Source: Granulicella mallensis MP5ACTX8
GTDB lineage: Bacteria > Acidobacteriota > Terriglobia > Terriglobales > Acidobacteriaceae
NCBI RefSeq assembly: GCF_000178955.2
Contig: NC_016631.1
Coordinates: forward strand, 2,294,001 to 2,358,000
DNA length: 64,000 nt
Direction of reading: 5' to 3'
In this document: positions 35,573 through 59,614 of the stretch, piece by piece
Layout: every line of letters starts with the position of its first letter
How positions within the stretch are numbered: the first letter of the stretch is position 1
The notes under the pieces: model-generated
Databases searched by the model: none
The model's input: only the letters and a program-made list of their open reading frames with translations
What the model was told of the DNA's origin: nothing
Made by a program: the position numbers and the translations under genes

Positions 35573-36256
35573 ATGACGATCTCGAATCTTTTGCCGTTTG
35601 GCGTAGTCTTCGTGCAGCAGGAAGAGAGTTTCAGCGGCTCTCTTTCGCTGGAGGAAGAAAAGGCCCTCGGCGGTGCCGTGCTTAAACGGCGCATGGAGTT
35701 TACCGCTGGAAGAACCTGCGCTCGCAGCGCGTTGGAGCGACTGGGGACTCCGGTCTCTTCGCTGTTGCGGGGACCGGCGAGGGAGCCGCTCTGGCCCTCC
35801 GGGGTCGTTGGCAGCATTACGCACTGCGAAGGGTATTGCGCTGCCGCAGTCGCCTATCAGGAGAGGTTCGCAGGGATCGGCATCGATGCCGAAGTGAATG
35901 AGCCGCTGCCCGAGGGCACCCTGGAGCTGGTGGCTCGTCCGGAGGAGCTGGAGCGTTTGGGGAGACTTCCCGCAGGCTCTCTTTGCTGGGATCGACTGCT
36001 CTTCAGCATCAAGGAGAGTGTCTACAAGACCTGGTACCCGCTCACGAAGTCCTGGCTTGGTTTTGAAGAGGCCTCGGTCACGATCGATTCCAATCAACAG
36101 ACCTTCCAGGTTGATTTGCTCATAAGAGACTATCCCGAAATTCTCTCCCACCTTCGTGGCCGGTATCTAGTGGAGGGAAGGCATATTTTGACGGCCATCG
36201 TCCTTGCAGGCGGAGCGTCTTCGGGGAATCTTCAGGAGCCTGTGTTCCGAGGTTGA
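35573..36256 (+). CDS. 4'-phosphopantetheinyl transferase (EntD/Sfp type)
   Basis: Transfers phosphopantetheine from CoA to the serine of carrier domains, which the NRPS next door needs on all four T domains. The product has about 227 residues from the ATG at 35573; a GTG at 35546 would add nine. EntD-type landmarks are RRMEFTAGRTCARSALERLG, the histidine block GVVGSITHCEGYCAAAVA, the magnesium site GIGIDAEVN and FSIKESVYKTWYP. It is monocistronic but lies about 0.9 kb upstream of the NRPS in the same direction, so it is probably the dedicated activator. Confidence 0.88.
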   Translation: MTISNLLPFGVVFVQQEESFSGSLSLEEEKALGGAVLKRRMEFTAGRTCARSALERLGTPVSSLLRGPAREPLWPSGVVGSITHCEGYCAAAVAYQERFAGIGIDAEVNEPLPEGTLELVARPEELERLGRLPAGSLCWDRLLFSIKESVYKTWYPLTKSWLGFEEASVTIDSNQQTFQVDLLIRDYPEILSHLRGRYLVEGRHILTAIVLAGGASSGNLQEPVFRG

Positions 36257-36277
36257 TGCACGCCATAGATTCTTTCC

Positions 36278-36514
36278 ATGGTGCGCTACACTGATTACCA
36301 GACTATAAAACTCGGCAAAAGCGTGTCACTTGAGAAGCTGCGATGGAGCTGGAATTCATGGGCCGATATCGAAGCTTTATGCCCTATGTCCTATCCTGAT
36401 AGGGAATCCTGTGTGCGTCGATGCAAAAAGCTTGTTCCCGTGATCCGGGCGCAGGGAATCGCTGCGGACCAATACCGGTTGCCGGCGATATTATCGCTTC
36501 TTAATTGTGGCTAG
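36278..36514 (+). CDS. Doubtful small hypothetical protein
   Basis: Open frame for 78 residues beginning MVRYTDYQTIKLGKSVSLEK. It has no recognisable motif, no ribosome binding site and no homologue I know. It lies 21 bp after the transferase gene in the same direction. Cysteines and charged residues are scattered without pattern. It may be a real short protein or chance. Confidence 0.2.
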   Translation: MVRYTDYQTIKLGKSVSLEKLRWSWNSWADIEALCPMSYPDRESCVRRCKKLVPVIRAQGIAADQYRLPAILSLLNCG

Positions 36515-36818
36515 CGCATCACTTAGTCATCAGCGTGAATCAGTTATAGAACTTCTTCTTCTTTTCCTCCCGGGCCCCGCATTTTTATGTCGCACTCGTG
36601 CTGTGTAAATAGCAGATATTCTTGTTGCCTTTCAACTAAAGCTTTTCTGTTTCGCTATAGCGTCATCGATCACCACTCAGAGGGTTTCCTGTTGGTGAAG
36701 ATTGAAACCCATAGTTAGCTACTAGTTCAAAGATTTTCCATAGATCTCCAGGGCGTGTCATCAGATTGTTATTTTGGGTTGAAAATTGAGCCGTGCAAAT
36801 CGCATCATGAGGCAAGAC
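36515..36818. other. A/T-richer non-coding stretch before the NRPS
   Basis: About 300 bases of lower GC than the surroundings, with no believable frame. It contains a 10-base palindrome CGCTATAGCG near 36652 and probably the NRPS promoter or part of it, though no clear -35/-10 pair was found. Confidence 0.4.
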
Positions 36819-37108
36819 TCGGAAGGACATGGCTTCAGCTGGGCCGTAGAAGCTGGCTGCGAGCTTTTTCCACTCTGCCGAAGGCTGAAGCTAAGGCGTA
36901 GCCGAGCGACTGAATTGCTTTTTGGGGTGCTGCCAAGACTGTGCAGGGCTCGCCAGGGATGTATTCGTGGCGAGGGCGAGCGGTTTCGCCACGGCCGAAG
37001 AAGGCAATTCAGTCGTTGCGCCCTGCGGGCTTCACTCCAGCCTTCGGCAGAGAGGTACGGGCCTTTGGCCTGCCATTTACGGCATGGCTGAAGCCATGCC
37101 CTTCCGCT
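36819..37108. repeat. Hairpin-forming repeat, family A copy 1, upstream of the NRPS
   Basis: Two long arms are imperfect inverted copies: 36819-36925 (begins CGGAAGGACATGGCTTCAGC) and 36997-37108 (ends GGCTGAAGCCATGCCCTTCCG). The whole block could fold into one hairpin of about 290 nt. Its right part, 36931-37106, is repeated in the same orientation at 53856-54028, after the MbtH gene. Short frames across it are not genes. It ends about 90 bases before the NRPS start. Confidence 0.7.
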
Positions 37109-37197
37109 CCGTGCCCTTCATGAAGAGATTGAGGCTTATGACTGCGCGCCGAGTGGGGAGCTAATCACAGAAGCACAGAGTTAGAAGGATGGGCAGT

Positions 37198-53529
<16,332 letters not shown>

Positions 53530-53569
53530 ATTTTCTGAACAACTTTTTATTGCTAAGGGAGAAAGACCA

Positions 53570-53779
53570 ATGACCAACCCATTTGAAGATGCAGAAGCTA
53601 CTTATAACGTGCTCATCAATAAAGAGGGTTTCTATTCTTTGTGGCCGGCGTTTGCGGCAGTTCCGGCCGGATGGACGATCTGCCTGATCGATAAGCGGCA
53701 GGCCTGCCTGGATTACATCAATACGACCTGGACGGACATGCGTCCCCTGAGCCTGGTCTGTGCTCCAGCCCTGAACTAG
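53570..53779 (+). CDS. MbtH-like NRPS accessory protein
   Basis: Small chaperone of 69 residues that binds adenylation domains and supports their folding and activity. The family core is intact: [20 protein letters not shown] then [13 protein letters not shown] and [17 protein letters not shown], including the invariant tryptophans that clamp the A domain. A strong ribosome site (AAGGGAG) precedes the ATG, and the gene lies 40 bp after the NRPS stop, so it is cotranscribed. Its presence suggests that one or more A domains are MbtH-dependent; the serine domain A2 is a common client type. Confidence 0.95.
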   Translation: MTNPFEDAEATYNVLINKEGFYSLWPAFAAVPAGWTICLIDKRQACLDYINTTWTDMRPLSLVCAPALN

Positions 53780-53855
53780 CAAGGTAGAGCCGTTTTTCTG
53801 GTTTCAGTGCCGGTGGTATTCCGATGCAGCCGGCACGAGTTGCCTTCCTTGACGC

Positions 53856-54028
53856 CGCTAAGACTGTGCAGGCTCCCCAAAGATGTATTCGTGGCTGGGA
53901 TGGCTGGTTTCGCCACGGCCAAAGAAGGCAATTCAGTCGTTGCGGCTGCGCCTTCACTCCGGCCTGCGGCAGCGAGGCGTGGGCCTTTGGCCCGGTGTTT
54001 GCGGCATGGCTGAAGCCATGCCCTTCCG
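53856..54028. repeat. Intergenic repeat, family A copy 2, downstream of mbtH
   Basis: About 80 percent identical by eye to 36931-37106 and in the same orientation. Shared blocks include AAGACTGTGCAGG, GATGTATTCGTGGC, GGTTTCGCCACGGCC, AAGGCAATTCAGTCGTTGCG and CATGGCTGAAGCCATGCCCT. The left inverted arm of copy 1 is only partly kept here. It occupies the gap between mbtH and the TIGR03435 gene; the rest of that gap shows nothing else. Confidence 0.75.
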
Positions 54029-54158
54029 ATCTTGCCGTGGCAATCTGTTTGCACGCAATTCGACTTCACGGCACGAGTCGTTTGATGACAATGTAGAGGG
54101 GATTTCGTCTCTACAGCAGGCTATTGCGGAAGACGCTTTGGTCACTTCTATTTAATCA

Positions 54159-54968
54159 GTGACGGTGCCCCTCATGATCCGACAGACTGTAATCGTAGCC
54201 CTGATTCTTTCAGCTTCTGGAATCGTTGCGCAGGCTCCTGCGCCGCGTCCCAAGTTCGATACGTTTGAGGTGGCGACCATCAAGCTGGTGGACTCCGATG
54301 CCAAGACCGGCCGATTTATTAAGATGGAGGGGCTCCATCGGTTTATCGGAAAGGATTACACCCTGAAGCTGCTGATCGCGGCGGCTTACAGTCTCAATCC
54401 CCGAACGATCTCGGGTGGGCCTGGGTGGACCGAATCAGAACACTACGACATCCTTGCCGAGACGCCCGGTGAGGTCCGGCCGACGCATGACGAACAGATG
54501 GCGATGCTGCGGAAGCTGCTGGCGGAACGATTTAAACTCACCTTTCATCGCGAGCAGAAAGAGTTCTCGATCTATGCGCTGGAAGTTGCCAAGGGCGGAC
54601 CGAAGCTCAAGGCAAGTACGGCTTCTCCAGATGAGCCTGCGGCGCTCATCAGCACGGTCTATCCGCAGCACATCCTGTTACCGGCAAGAAATACGACGAT
54701 GGGTGAGTTTACTTCCATGATGCAACGGGCCATCCTCGACCGCCCGGTCGTGGATCGGACCGGACTCACGGGGAAGTATGACTTCGACCTGGAGTGGGCG
54801 CCGGACGAGACACAGTTGAACGGAGACGTGACCGGGGCTCCTGCGGAGTCTCCCGCGGCGCCTTTGTTTTCTGCTATTCAGCAACAGATCGGTTTGAGGC
54901 TGGAGGCGATGAGGGGGCCGGTGGATGCGTTCGTTGTCGATAAGGCGGAGCGGCCGACGGAGAACTGA
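54159..54968 (+). CDS. TIGR03435-family secreted protein
   Basis: Exported protein of 269 residues (264 if the ATG at 54174 is used instead of the GTG) of a family expanded in soil Acidobacteria, function unknown. A signal peptide (MIRQTVIVALILSASGIVAQ) is followed by FEVATIKLVDSD, a central KLLAERFKLTFHREQKEFSI block, VVDRTGLTGKYDFDLEW and the terminal LGLRLE-like QQIGLRLEAMRGPVDAFVVD. These are the family landmarks and the length is typical. Members often sit near regulatory or transport genes, but here it is alone. It is the main taxonomic marker in the window. Confidence 0.88.
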   Translation: MTVPLMIRQTVIVALILSASGIVAQAPAPRPKFDTFEVATIKLVDSDAKTGRFIKMEGLHRFIGKDYTLKLLIAAAYSLNPRTISGGPGWTESEHYDILAETPGEVRPTHDEQMAMLRKLLAERFKLTFHREQKEFSIYALEVAKGGPKLKASTASPDEPAALISTVYPQHILLPARNTTMGEFTSMMQRAILDRPVVDRTGLTGKYDFDLEWAPDETQLNGDVTGAPAESPAAPLFSAIQQQIGLRLEAMRGPVDAFVVDKAERPTEN

Positions 54969-55068
54969 TTTTTCAGCGCGTAGTTCGCTGATCGATGTTT
55001 CAGCACAGGAGGCGGAGGGAACGCGTCCGTGGCGAAATTCGCCGACCATATTGCCCCCTATTTCAATC

Positions 55069-55099
55069 GGTCACTACCGATAAGCCGGACATATCGGTA
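55069..55099 (+). repeat. REP-like palindromic element, copy 1
   Basis: GGTCACTACCGATAAGCCGG followed by ACATATCGGTA; arms CCGATA/TATCGG. It belongs to the GTCxCTxxCGATAAGCCGACTTATCGG group and lies between the convergent TIGR03435 and DUF1801 genes. Confidence 0.6.
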
Positions 55100-55119
55100 C
55101 TGATCCGAACCTCGTTGAA

Positions 55120-55554
55120 TCAATGTGAGATGCCTGTCTGCCCAATCCCACACTGTATTGCTGCTTTGAGAACATCCACTTTTATATCTGCCAAGGTCTT
55201 GAACTTGATGCAATACCCAGTCACGCTTGCTTTGCCGAGATCCTGCCCGAATGTCTGCGCCAGGTACTTCTTGTCGTCGATTCCAAGGATGTAGACGGAA
55301 ATGCCTGTTGTGTTGGCACTCATGCCTATTTGGTAGAACTCCCTGGTTTTTCCGTTGGCATATTGAATGCTTCGGGATCCATATCCAACGTTTGGGTTGG
55401 AGACGATTTTTCCTTTCTCGTCTTTTCCATCTAAGAACCACAACTGACAAGCTGGCATCAATGCCGACATCATGTCATGTAGCTCTCGCATTTCGCTTTG
55501 CTTTGGTTCCGGTTGAGTGGCAATGTACTGCTCGATCTGTTCCTGCACCGTCAT
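55120..55554 (-). CDS. DUF1801 (YdhG/YjbR-like) domain protein
   Basis: Small cytoplasmic protein of 144 residues. The start MTVQEQIEQYIATQPEPKQS leads into the DUF1801-type helix MRELHDMMSALMPACQLWF, followed by a beta sheet with QYANGKTREFYQIGMSANTT, ISVYILGI and a C-terminal GYCIKFKTLADIKVDVLKAA. The best start is 55554, because AAGGAGATCAAC precedes it; an open frame continues upstream to 55668. Members have a CyaY/frataxin-like fold and no established activity. It is convergent with the TIGR03435 gene. Confidence 0.75.
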   Translation of the reverse strand: MTVQEQIEQYIATQPEPKQSEMRELHDMMSALMPACQLWFLDGKDEKGKIVSNPNVGYGSRSIQYANGKTREFYQIGMSANTTGISVYILGIDDKKYLAQTFGQDLGKASVTGYCIKFKTLADIKVDVLKAAIQCGIGQTGISH

Positions 55555-55760
55555 GTTGATCTCCTTGGCGTAGCGGTAAGCCAGTGTTCCAGGAAAACCA
55601 GATTGTTTGGGCCTTAGGACCGGTGTCAATCGATGAAAATGATAGCCGAGCATTGTGACCAATACCAAATCTTGCCTGAACTTTCAGGCCGAACACACTT
55701 TGACCTGCCGTTGGCTGCGACGCGGTTGATTTCCGATAAACGCCATTCTCATCATCAAGC

Positions 55761-55788
55761 GTCCCTGATGATAAGCCGACTCATGAGG
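55761..55788 (+). repeat. REP-like palindromic element, copy 2
   Basis: GTCCCTGATGATAAGCCGAC followed by TCATGAGG; same core GATAAGCCGACT as the other copies but the right arm is diverged. It lies between the DUF1801 and creatininase genes. Confidence 0.5.
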
Positions 55789-55902
55789 ATCGGGTGTGAT
55801 CCCCTTGTCTACGCGATCCAGCTCGAAGGAATCAGAACCGCATGCCTCCCTCGAAACCTTCGACGTTCCACATAGGCTAGACTGTTTGCATTTCTCAGTG
55901 AG

Positions 55903-56787
55903 GTGCCTTGCGCCGTGCGTTTTCGCTATCTGTTCATCCTTTGCCTCTTCCTTGCGCTTTCTCCGTACCTCGCAGCGCAGCAGCTTTCGCCCAATTGGGA
56001 AGAACTTACCGGCCCTGACTTTGTTAAAGCCATTCATCAGGCGCAGGGTACCTGCATTCTGCCCATCGGCATTATCGAGAAGCATGGTCCGCAGCTTCCC
56101 CTGGGCACCGACCTGCTCAATGTGCGCTTTGCCTCGCTCAATGCCGCAAAGCTGGAGTATGCCGTTGTCTCCCCGGAGTACTATTTTGGGCAGATCTTTG
56201 AGGCACGCCATGAGCCTGGCACTATTGCCTACAGCCTCAGCACGCAGCTTGTTCTGCTTCAGGAAACAGTCAACGAGCTTGGGCGCAACGGCTGCCACAA
56301 GATCCTCATTGTGAACGGTCACGGCGGCAACAACAGTCTGCTACCGCTCTTCGCTCAGTCTCAGCTCGCGTCGCCACATGACTACGTTGTGTATGTCATG
56401 GGCAGCATTCCTCGCGATGGTGCGGGCCGCCCTTCACAGAAGTCGGCCGCCGACCTGCATGCGGGCGAAGCAGAAACCTCGGCAATGCTCGCCAACCGTC
56501 CCGACCTGGTTCATATGGAGCGTGCGAAGAGCGAGTCCGGCGCGGACCAGCATCGTCTCACTCTCCCCTCCAGCATCTACACCGGGATCTGGTGGTACGC
56601 GCGCTTTCCCAATCACTATGCCGGCGACGGCTCTACCGCCACCGAGGCTCTGGGTGAGTTTGACCAGAAGAACTGGTCGCACGAGATTGCGGAAGCGGTG
56701 AAGGCCATCAAGGCCGACGAAGAAAGCGCCCGCCTCCAGAAGGAATTCTTCGAACAGTCCCAGCACCCGATTGATACGCCGCAGTGA
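55903..56787 (+). CDS. Exported creatininase-family amidohydrolase
   Basis: Metal-dependent hydrolase of 294 residues in the creatinine amidohydrolase superfamily, which includes creatininase and lactam/formamide hydrolases. Predicted ligands and family blocks are ILPIGIIEKHGPQLPLGTD (Glu, His and Asp), ILIVNGHGGNNSLLP and the later HAGEAETSAM glutamate. Unlike most members it has a signal peptide (LFILCLFLALSPYLAAQ), so it should act in the periplasm or outside. The start at 55903 is GTG-like and no strong ribosome site fixes it. Substrate unknown; creatinine itself is unlikely to be the native one in soil, but this is inference. Confidence 0.82.
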   Translation: MPCAVRFRYLFILCLFLALSPYLAAQQLSPNWEELTGPDFVKAIHQAQGTCILPIGIIEKHGPQLPLGTDLLNVRFASLNAAKLEYAVVSPEYYFGQIFEARHEPGTIAYSLSTQLVLLQETVNELGRNGCHKILIVNGHGGNNSLLPLFAQSQLASPHDYVVYVMGSIPRDGAGRPSQKSAADLHAGEAETSAMLANRPDLVHMERAKSESGADQHRLTLPSSIYTGIWWYARFPNHYAGDGSTATEALGEFDQKNWSHEIAEAVKAIKADEESARLQKEFFEQSQHPIDTPQ

Positions 56788-56821
56788 ACACGCGCTTGAG
56801 CGCAAACAGCCAGCTTGCGCC

Positions 56822-56841
56822 GTCACTGACGATAAGCCGAC
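56822..56841 (+). repeat. REP-like element, copy 3, left part (interrupted by the IS)
   Basis: GTCACTGACGATAAGCCGAC, the left part of a palindrome. Its right part TTATCGG resumes at 58256, on the far side of the insertion sequence. Joined, the two give CGATAAGCCGACTTATCGG, the same as the intact copy 4. Confidence 0.7.
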
Positions 56842-56922
56842 TAATGAGATGGTCCGCCGCTTGATTCCTCAGCCTCAGTAGAGGGATCGTGGTGGCAGCT
56901 TCTATCAAGGAGGATCATCGCT

Positions 56923-57942
56923 ATGCAGATACATTCGGTAGGCATCGACCTGGGCAAGACGACGTTTCACCTCGTGGCGCTGGGAGCGTCGGGCAAGGTG
57001 CTGGTGAAGAAGAAGTTCACGCAGCGCCAGCTGCTGACGTACACCGCGAACATGCAGACATCGCTGATCGGGCTGGAAGCTTGCTCAGGCGCCCACTTCC
57101 TCGGCCGGGCGCTACGCAAGCAAGGCCACGACGTCCGGCTGATTGCCGCTCAGTTTGTGAAGCCCTTCGTGAAGTCCAACAAGAACGACTTCGTTGATGC
57201 GGAGGCGATCGCCGAGGCTGTCGAGCGCAAGAACATGCGCTTTGTCCCGATCAAGACGGACGACCAGCTGGACCTTCAGGCCATCCATCGAGTTCGTGAT
57301 CGGTTGGTTTCACGTCGAACAGCGGTGATTAACCAACTGCGGGCGTTTTTGCTGGAACGAGGCATGGTGTTCGCGCAGAAGCCGGCGAAGCTCAAGGCCG
57401 CGATGGCAGACATCCTGGAGAACGCAGAGGCCGACCTTACACCACTGATGCGCAACCTGATCGACACGTTATGGGGTGAGTGGAAGACCGTCGAGCAACA
57501 GATCGAAGAACTGAACGACGAACTGGAGCGCATCTCTGCCAGCGATGCAGGATGTACCCGCATCCGCAAGATTCCTGGGATCGGGCCTGTGGTGGCGACG
57601 GCGATCGTAGCTGCCATCGGTAATGGCGCCGCCTTTCGCAAGGGTCGAGACTTTGCAGCATGGCTAGGCATCGTTCCACGTCAGTATTCGACCGGAGGTA
57701 AGGCGAAGCTGTTCGGCATCAGTAAGCGCGGCAACGTCTACCTTCGCAAGATCCTGATCCATGGTGCACGAGCTGCGGTCCTGCGGATCAAGCGCGACCG
57801 AGCACCGATTGGAACCTGGCTCGATGCACTCGACGCCAGAGCTCCCAAGAACGTCGTCGTGGTCGCCATGGCGAACAAGCTCGCACGCATCGCGTGGGCC
57901 GTACTATCAAGCGGCAACGAGTACAGACCTGTCGCCGCGTAG
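56923..57942 (+). CDS. IS110-family (IS1111-type) transposase
   Basis: RNA-guided recombinase-type transposase of 339 residues. The N-terminal DEDD RuvC-like domain begins VGIDLGKTTFHLVALGASGK, with later acidic positions in IGLEACSGAH and NKNDFVDAEAIAEAV. The C-terminal Transposase_20 domain has IPGIGPVVATAIVAAIG, FAAWLGIVPRQYSTGGKAKL and GISKRGNVYLRKILIHGARA, which includes the conserved serine region. A coiled segment (EWKTVEQQIEELNDELERIS) joins the two. GGAGG precedes the ATG. It is full length with no frameshift, so the element is probably competent. Confidence 0.95.
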   Translation: MQIHSVGIDLGKTTFHLVALGASGKVLVKKKFTQRQLLTYTANMQTSLIGLEACSGAHFLGRALRKQGHDVRLIAAQFVKPFVKSNKNDFVDAEAIAEAVERKNMRFVPIKTDDQLDLQAIHRVRDRLVSRRTAVINQLRAFLLERGMVFAQKPAKLKAAMADILENAEADLTPLMRNLIDTLWGEWKTVEQQIEELNDELERISASDAGCTRIRKIPGIGPVVATAIVAAIGNGAAFRKGRDFAAWLGIVPRQYSTGGKAKLFGISKRGNVYLRKILIHGARAAVLRIKRDRAPIGTWLDALDARAPKNVVVVAMANKLARIAWAVLSSGNEYRPVAA

Positions 57943-58240
57943 CGCTGCGGAAAAGACGCCTGCGGCTTGGAAGCGCTGACGCGCTCCCACTTTACCGCAC
58001 CACGACCACGGACTAAAGTTTTTCCCACCGAAGTCTGCACAGGAGCAGCAAGGACGAAAGAACAGTCACAACGGCGTGTCCGCAGCCTGGTACCGAGAAT
58101 GGTCTCGAAAGAGCAACCGACCGACTTAGAAGGACAGACACGCGCGCAACTCATCGTGGCCAGGAGAACTGATCTCCACCCAAAGGCCGAATACATTTGC
58201 GCAGACTTGTCTTCTCGACCAAACTTCCCCTTGCAGTCGC
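57943..58240 (+). ncRNA. Probable guide (bridge/seek) RNA region of the IS1111-type element
   Basis: The roughly 300 bases between the transposase stop and the right inverted repeat have no open frame. They begin with strong local pairing (AGCGCTGCGG, then GAAGCGCTGACGCGCTCCC). IS1111-subgroup elements encode their target-guiding RNA in this 3' non-coding segment. The exact ends and loops cannot be set by eye. Confidence 0.4.
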
Positions 58241-58263
58241 GCGGCGGACCATACATTATCGGT

Positions 58264-58644
58264 ACCGATTAGCCGCGTGCAGGAAGGAATCCGGCGGAAG
58301 TGATAGTGCGGCGGCTGGCATGCCATGCTGCACCGTCGGACACCGCCGTATTCTACGAGGAACTTCGGGTGACGCTAGCTACCGCCCGCACCGTTCCGTC
58401 CCTCGCACAAAACAGGTAAGCGTCTCTTTGAACCTCAGCATGGAAGGCGGCAGCTTGGTCGCCGGCAGCGCGTGAGGATTTTCGAAGACGGCAACGCGAT
58501 ATTCGAGCCCGTCCCGTGAACCGGTCGAGACTGCATAACTGCATAGAAGACGCCTAAGCCACCGATATTCTCGAACTGACTGTTTTACTTTAGACCGGGC
58601 TGGAGTCGTCCAGGATCTATTCTCAAAATGTGTAGAGTCGATAG
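58264..58644. other. Intergenic stretch right of the IS
   Basis: About 380 bases. On the minus strand a short frame around 58510-58380 reads EYRVAVFENPHALPATKLPP and looks protein-like, but it has no start and I do not recognise it. Otherwise I see nothing. Confidence 0.35.
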
Positions 58645-59454
58645 ATGGACAGTCCTGTTGTTTGGTTTCCCCAGATATTTGAGGCTACCCGTGAGATGCC
58701 TCGCCTCGCCGCCCTGGACGTTCTTGATTTTCTGAGTGACAAGGCGTTTTCGAATGAGTATGCAGCGCGCTCCATGCCTTTTCTATTGCGGCTGGGTCCG
58801 TTAAAGTTCTCTGAAGCAGAGATCTTAGGTCTGCTGCAAGGGGCCTACGGCGATCAAACCGTGAACGTCCGTTTCGGCAATATGGCAGATCCGGGTAGCT
58901 ACCTGAATCGCCGCGAAGAAGAGATGCCCCTAAGAAATTTCATTGGGGAACACTTCATGCAGATAAACGGTGCCGGGACGGCCTATGCCGCCGGCACCGT
59001 GATACCCGTCGAGATGGCGCGCGATCTCGGGGTCCCTTTTCCAATGTTTTACCCTGAGTATTTTTTCAATGAGCCACGGATGTGGATGGGTAAGAAGGGA
59101 ACGGTGACTGCCCTGCACAAGGACATCCCGGACAACTTCTCGTTCGCATACTTCGGTGCCAAAGAATGGCTCCTCTATCCGCCAGCCGATTTTCCTTATC
59201 TATACATGATTCATCCGAACCCGAATGCACTTCCAGACTTCGGGGTCAGCATGGTTAACGCAAAGTCTCCGGATGCGACGCGCTTCCCGGAGTTCTCGAA
59301 GGCTACACCGATCTCCATCACGCAGCGTGCGGGCGATCTGCTCTATGTGCCTGCGGGGTGGAGTCATTTCGTGGAGAACCACGAAGACTCTTTGATGATC
59401 AATTTCTGGCTAAGACGCGGAAGATCCCCTGCGGTGTTAGGCAGGGACCGATGA
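58645..59454 (+). CDS. Cupin-like (JmjC-type) Fe(II)/2-oxoglutarate oxygenase-like protein
   Basis: Cytoplasmic protein of 269 residues with a cupin_8/JmjC fold in its C-terminal half. The likely iron ligands are the His and Asp of LHKDIPDNFSF and the distal His in YVPAGWSHFVENHEDSLMIN. The 2-oxoglutarate pocket region is FAYFGAKEWLLYPPAD. The N-terminal 90 residues, containing FGNMADPGSYLN, resemble the leader of other cupin_8 proteins. Such enzymes hydroxylate protein side chains or small molecules; nothing nearby suggests a substrate. The gene is alone. Confidence 0.8.
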   Translation: MDSPVVWFPQIFEATREMPRLAALDVLDFLSDKAFSNEYAARSMPFLLRLGPLKFSEAEILGLLQGAYGDQTVNVRFGNMADPGSYLNRREEEMPLRNFIGEHFMQINGAGTAYAAGTVIPVEMARDLGVPFPMFYPEYFFNEPRMWMGKKGTVTALHKDIPDNFSFAYFGAKEWLLYPPADFPYLYMIHPNPNALPDFGVSMVNAKSPDATRFPEFSKATPISITQRAGDLLYVPAGWSHFVENHEDSLMINFWLRRGRSPAVLGRDR

Positions 59455-59544
59455 CAGGGGTTCACTCCAGTATCCTGTCCCTGTTTCTTCGCATGTGCCA
59501 GGGTTAAATCTTATTTCTCGAAAAATCCACTTTCTTCATTTGGC

Positions 59545-59573
59545 GGTCGCTGGCGATAAGCCGACTTATCGGG
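59545..59573 (+). repeat. REP-like palindromic element, copy 4 (intact)
   Basis: GGTCGCTGGCGATAAGCCGA followed by CTTATCGGG. The perfect arms CGATAAG (59554-59560) and CTTATCG (59565-59571) surround CCGA. This is the best-preserved copy and matches the reconstructed IS target. Confidence 0.7.
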
Positions 59574-59614
59574 AATAACCATCTGAGGAACCAGGTTGGT
59601 GTAGCTTGGTCTTC

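Larger units (their letters stand above)
56842..58255 (+). mobile_element. IS110-family insertion sequence, IS1111 subgroup
   Basis: Element of about 1,414 bp. It has 12-bp subterminal inverted repeats ATGGTCCGCCGC at 56849-56860 and its complement at 58241-58252, set 7 and 3 bases inside the ends, the asymmetric layout I know for the IS1111 subgroup. The ends are fixed by the target: the flanks join to an uninterrupted CGATAAGCCGACTTATCGG palindrome like the intact copy at 59545. There is no target duplication, as expected for IS110-type elements. One base at each end is ambiguous because T is shared. Confidence 0.85.

Noticed and set aside
35465..36151. Long N-terminal extension of the zinc-ribbon frame
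   Set aside because: The extension lies wholly antisense to the phosphopantetheinyl transferase. Only the last 73 codons, beginning MPFPIKT, look like a protein.
53807..54155. Several short frames downstream of mbtH and upstream of the NRPS (also 36786-37164)
   Set aside because: Both sets are translations of the same family A repeat in different frames, so they reflect repeat sequence and not genes.
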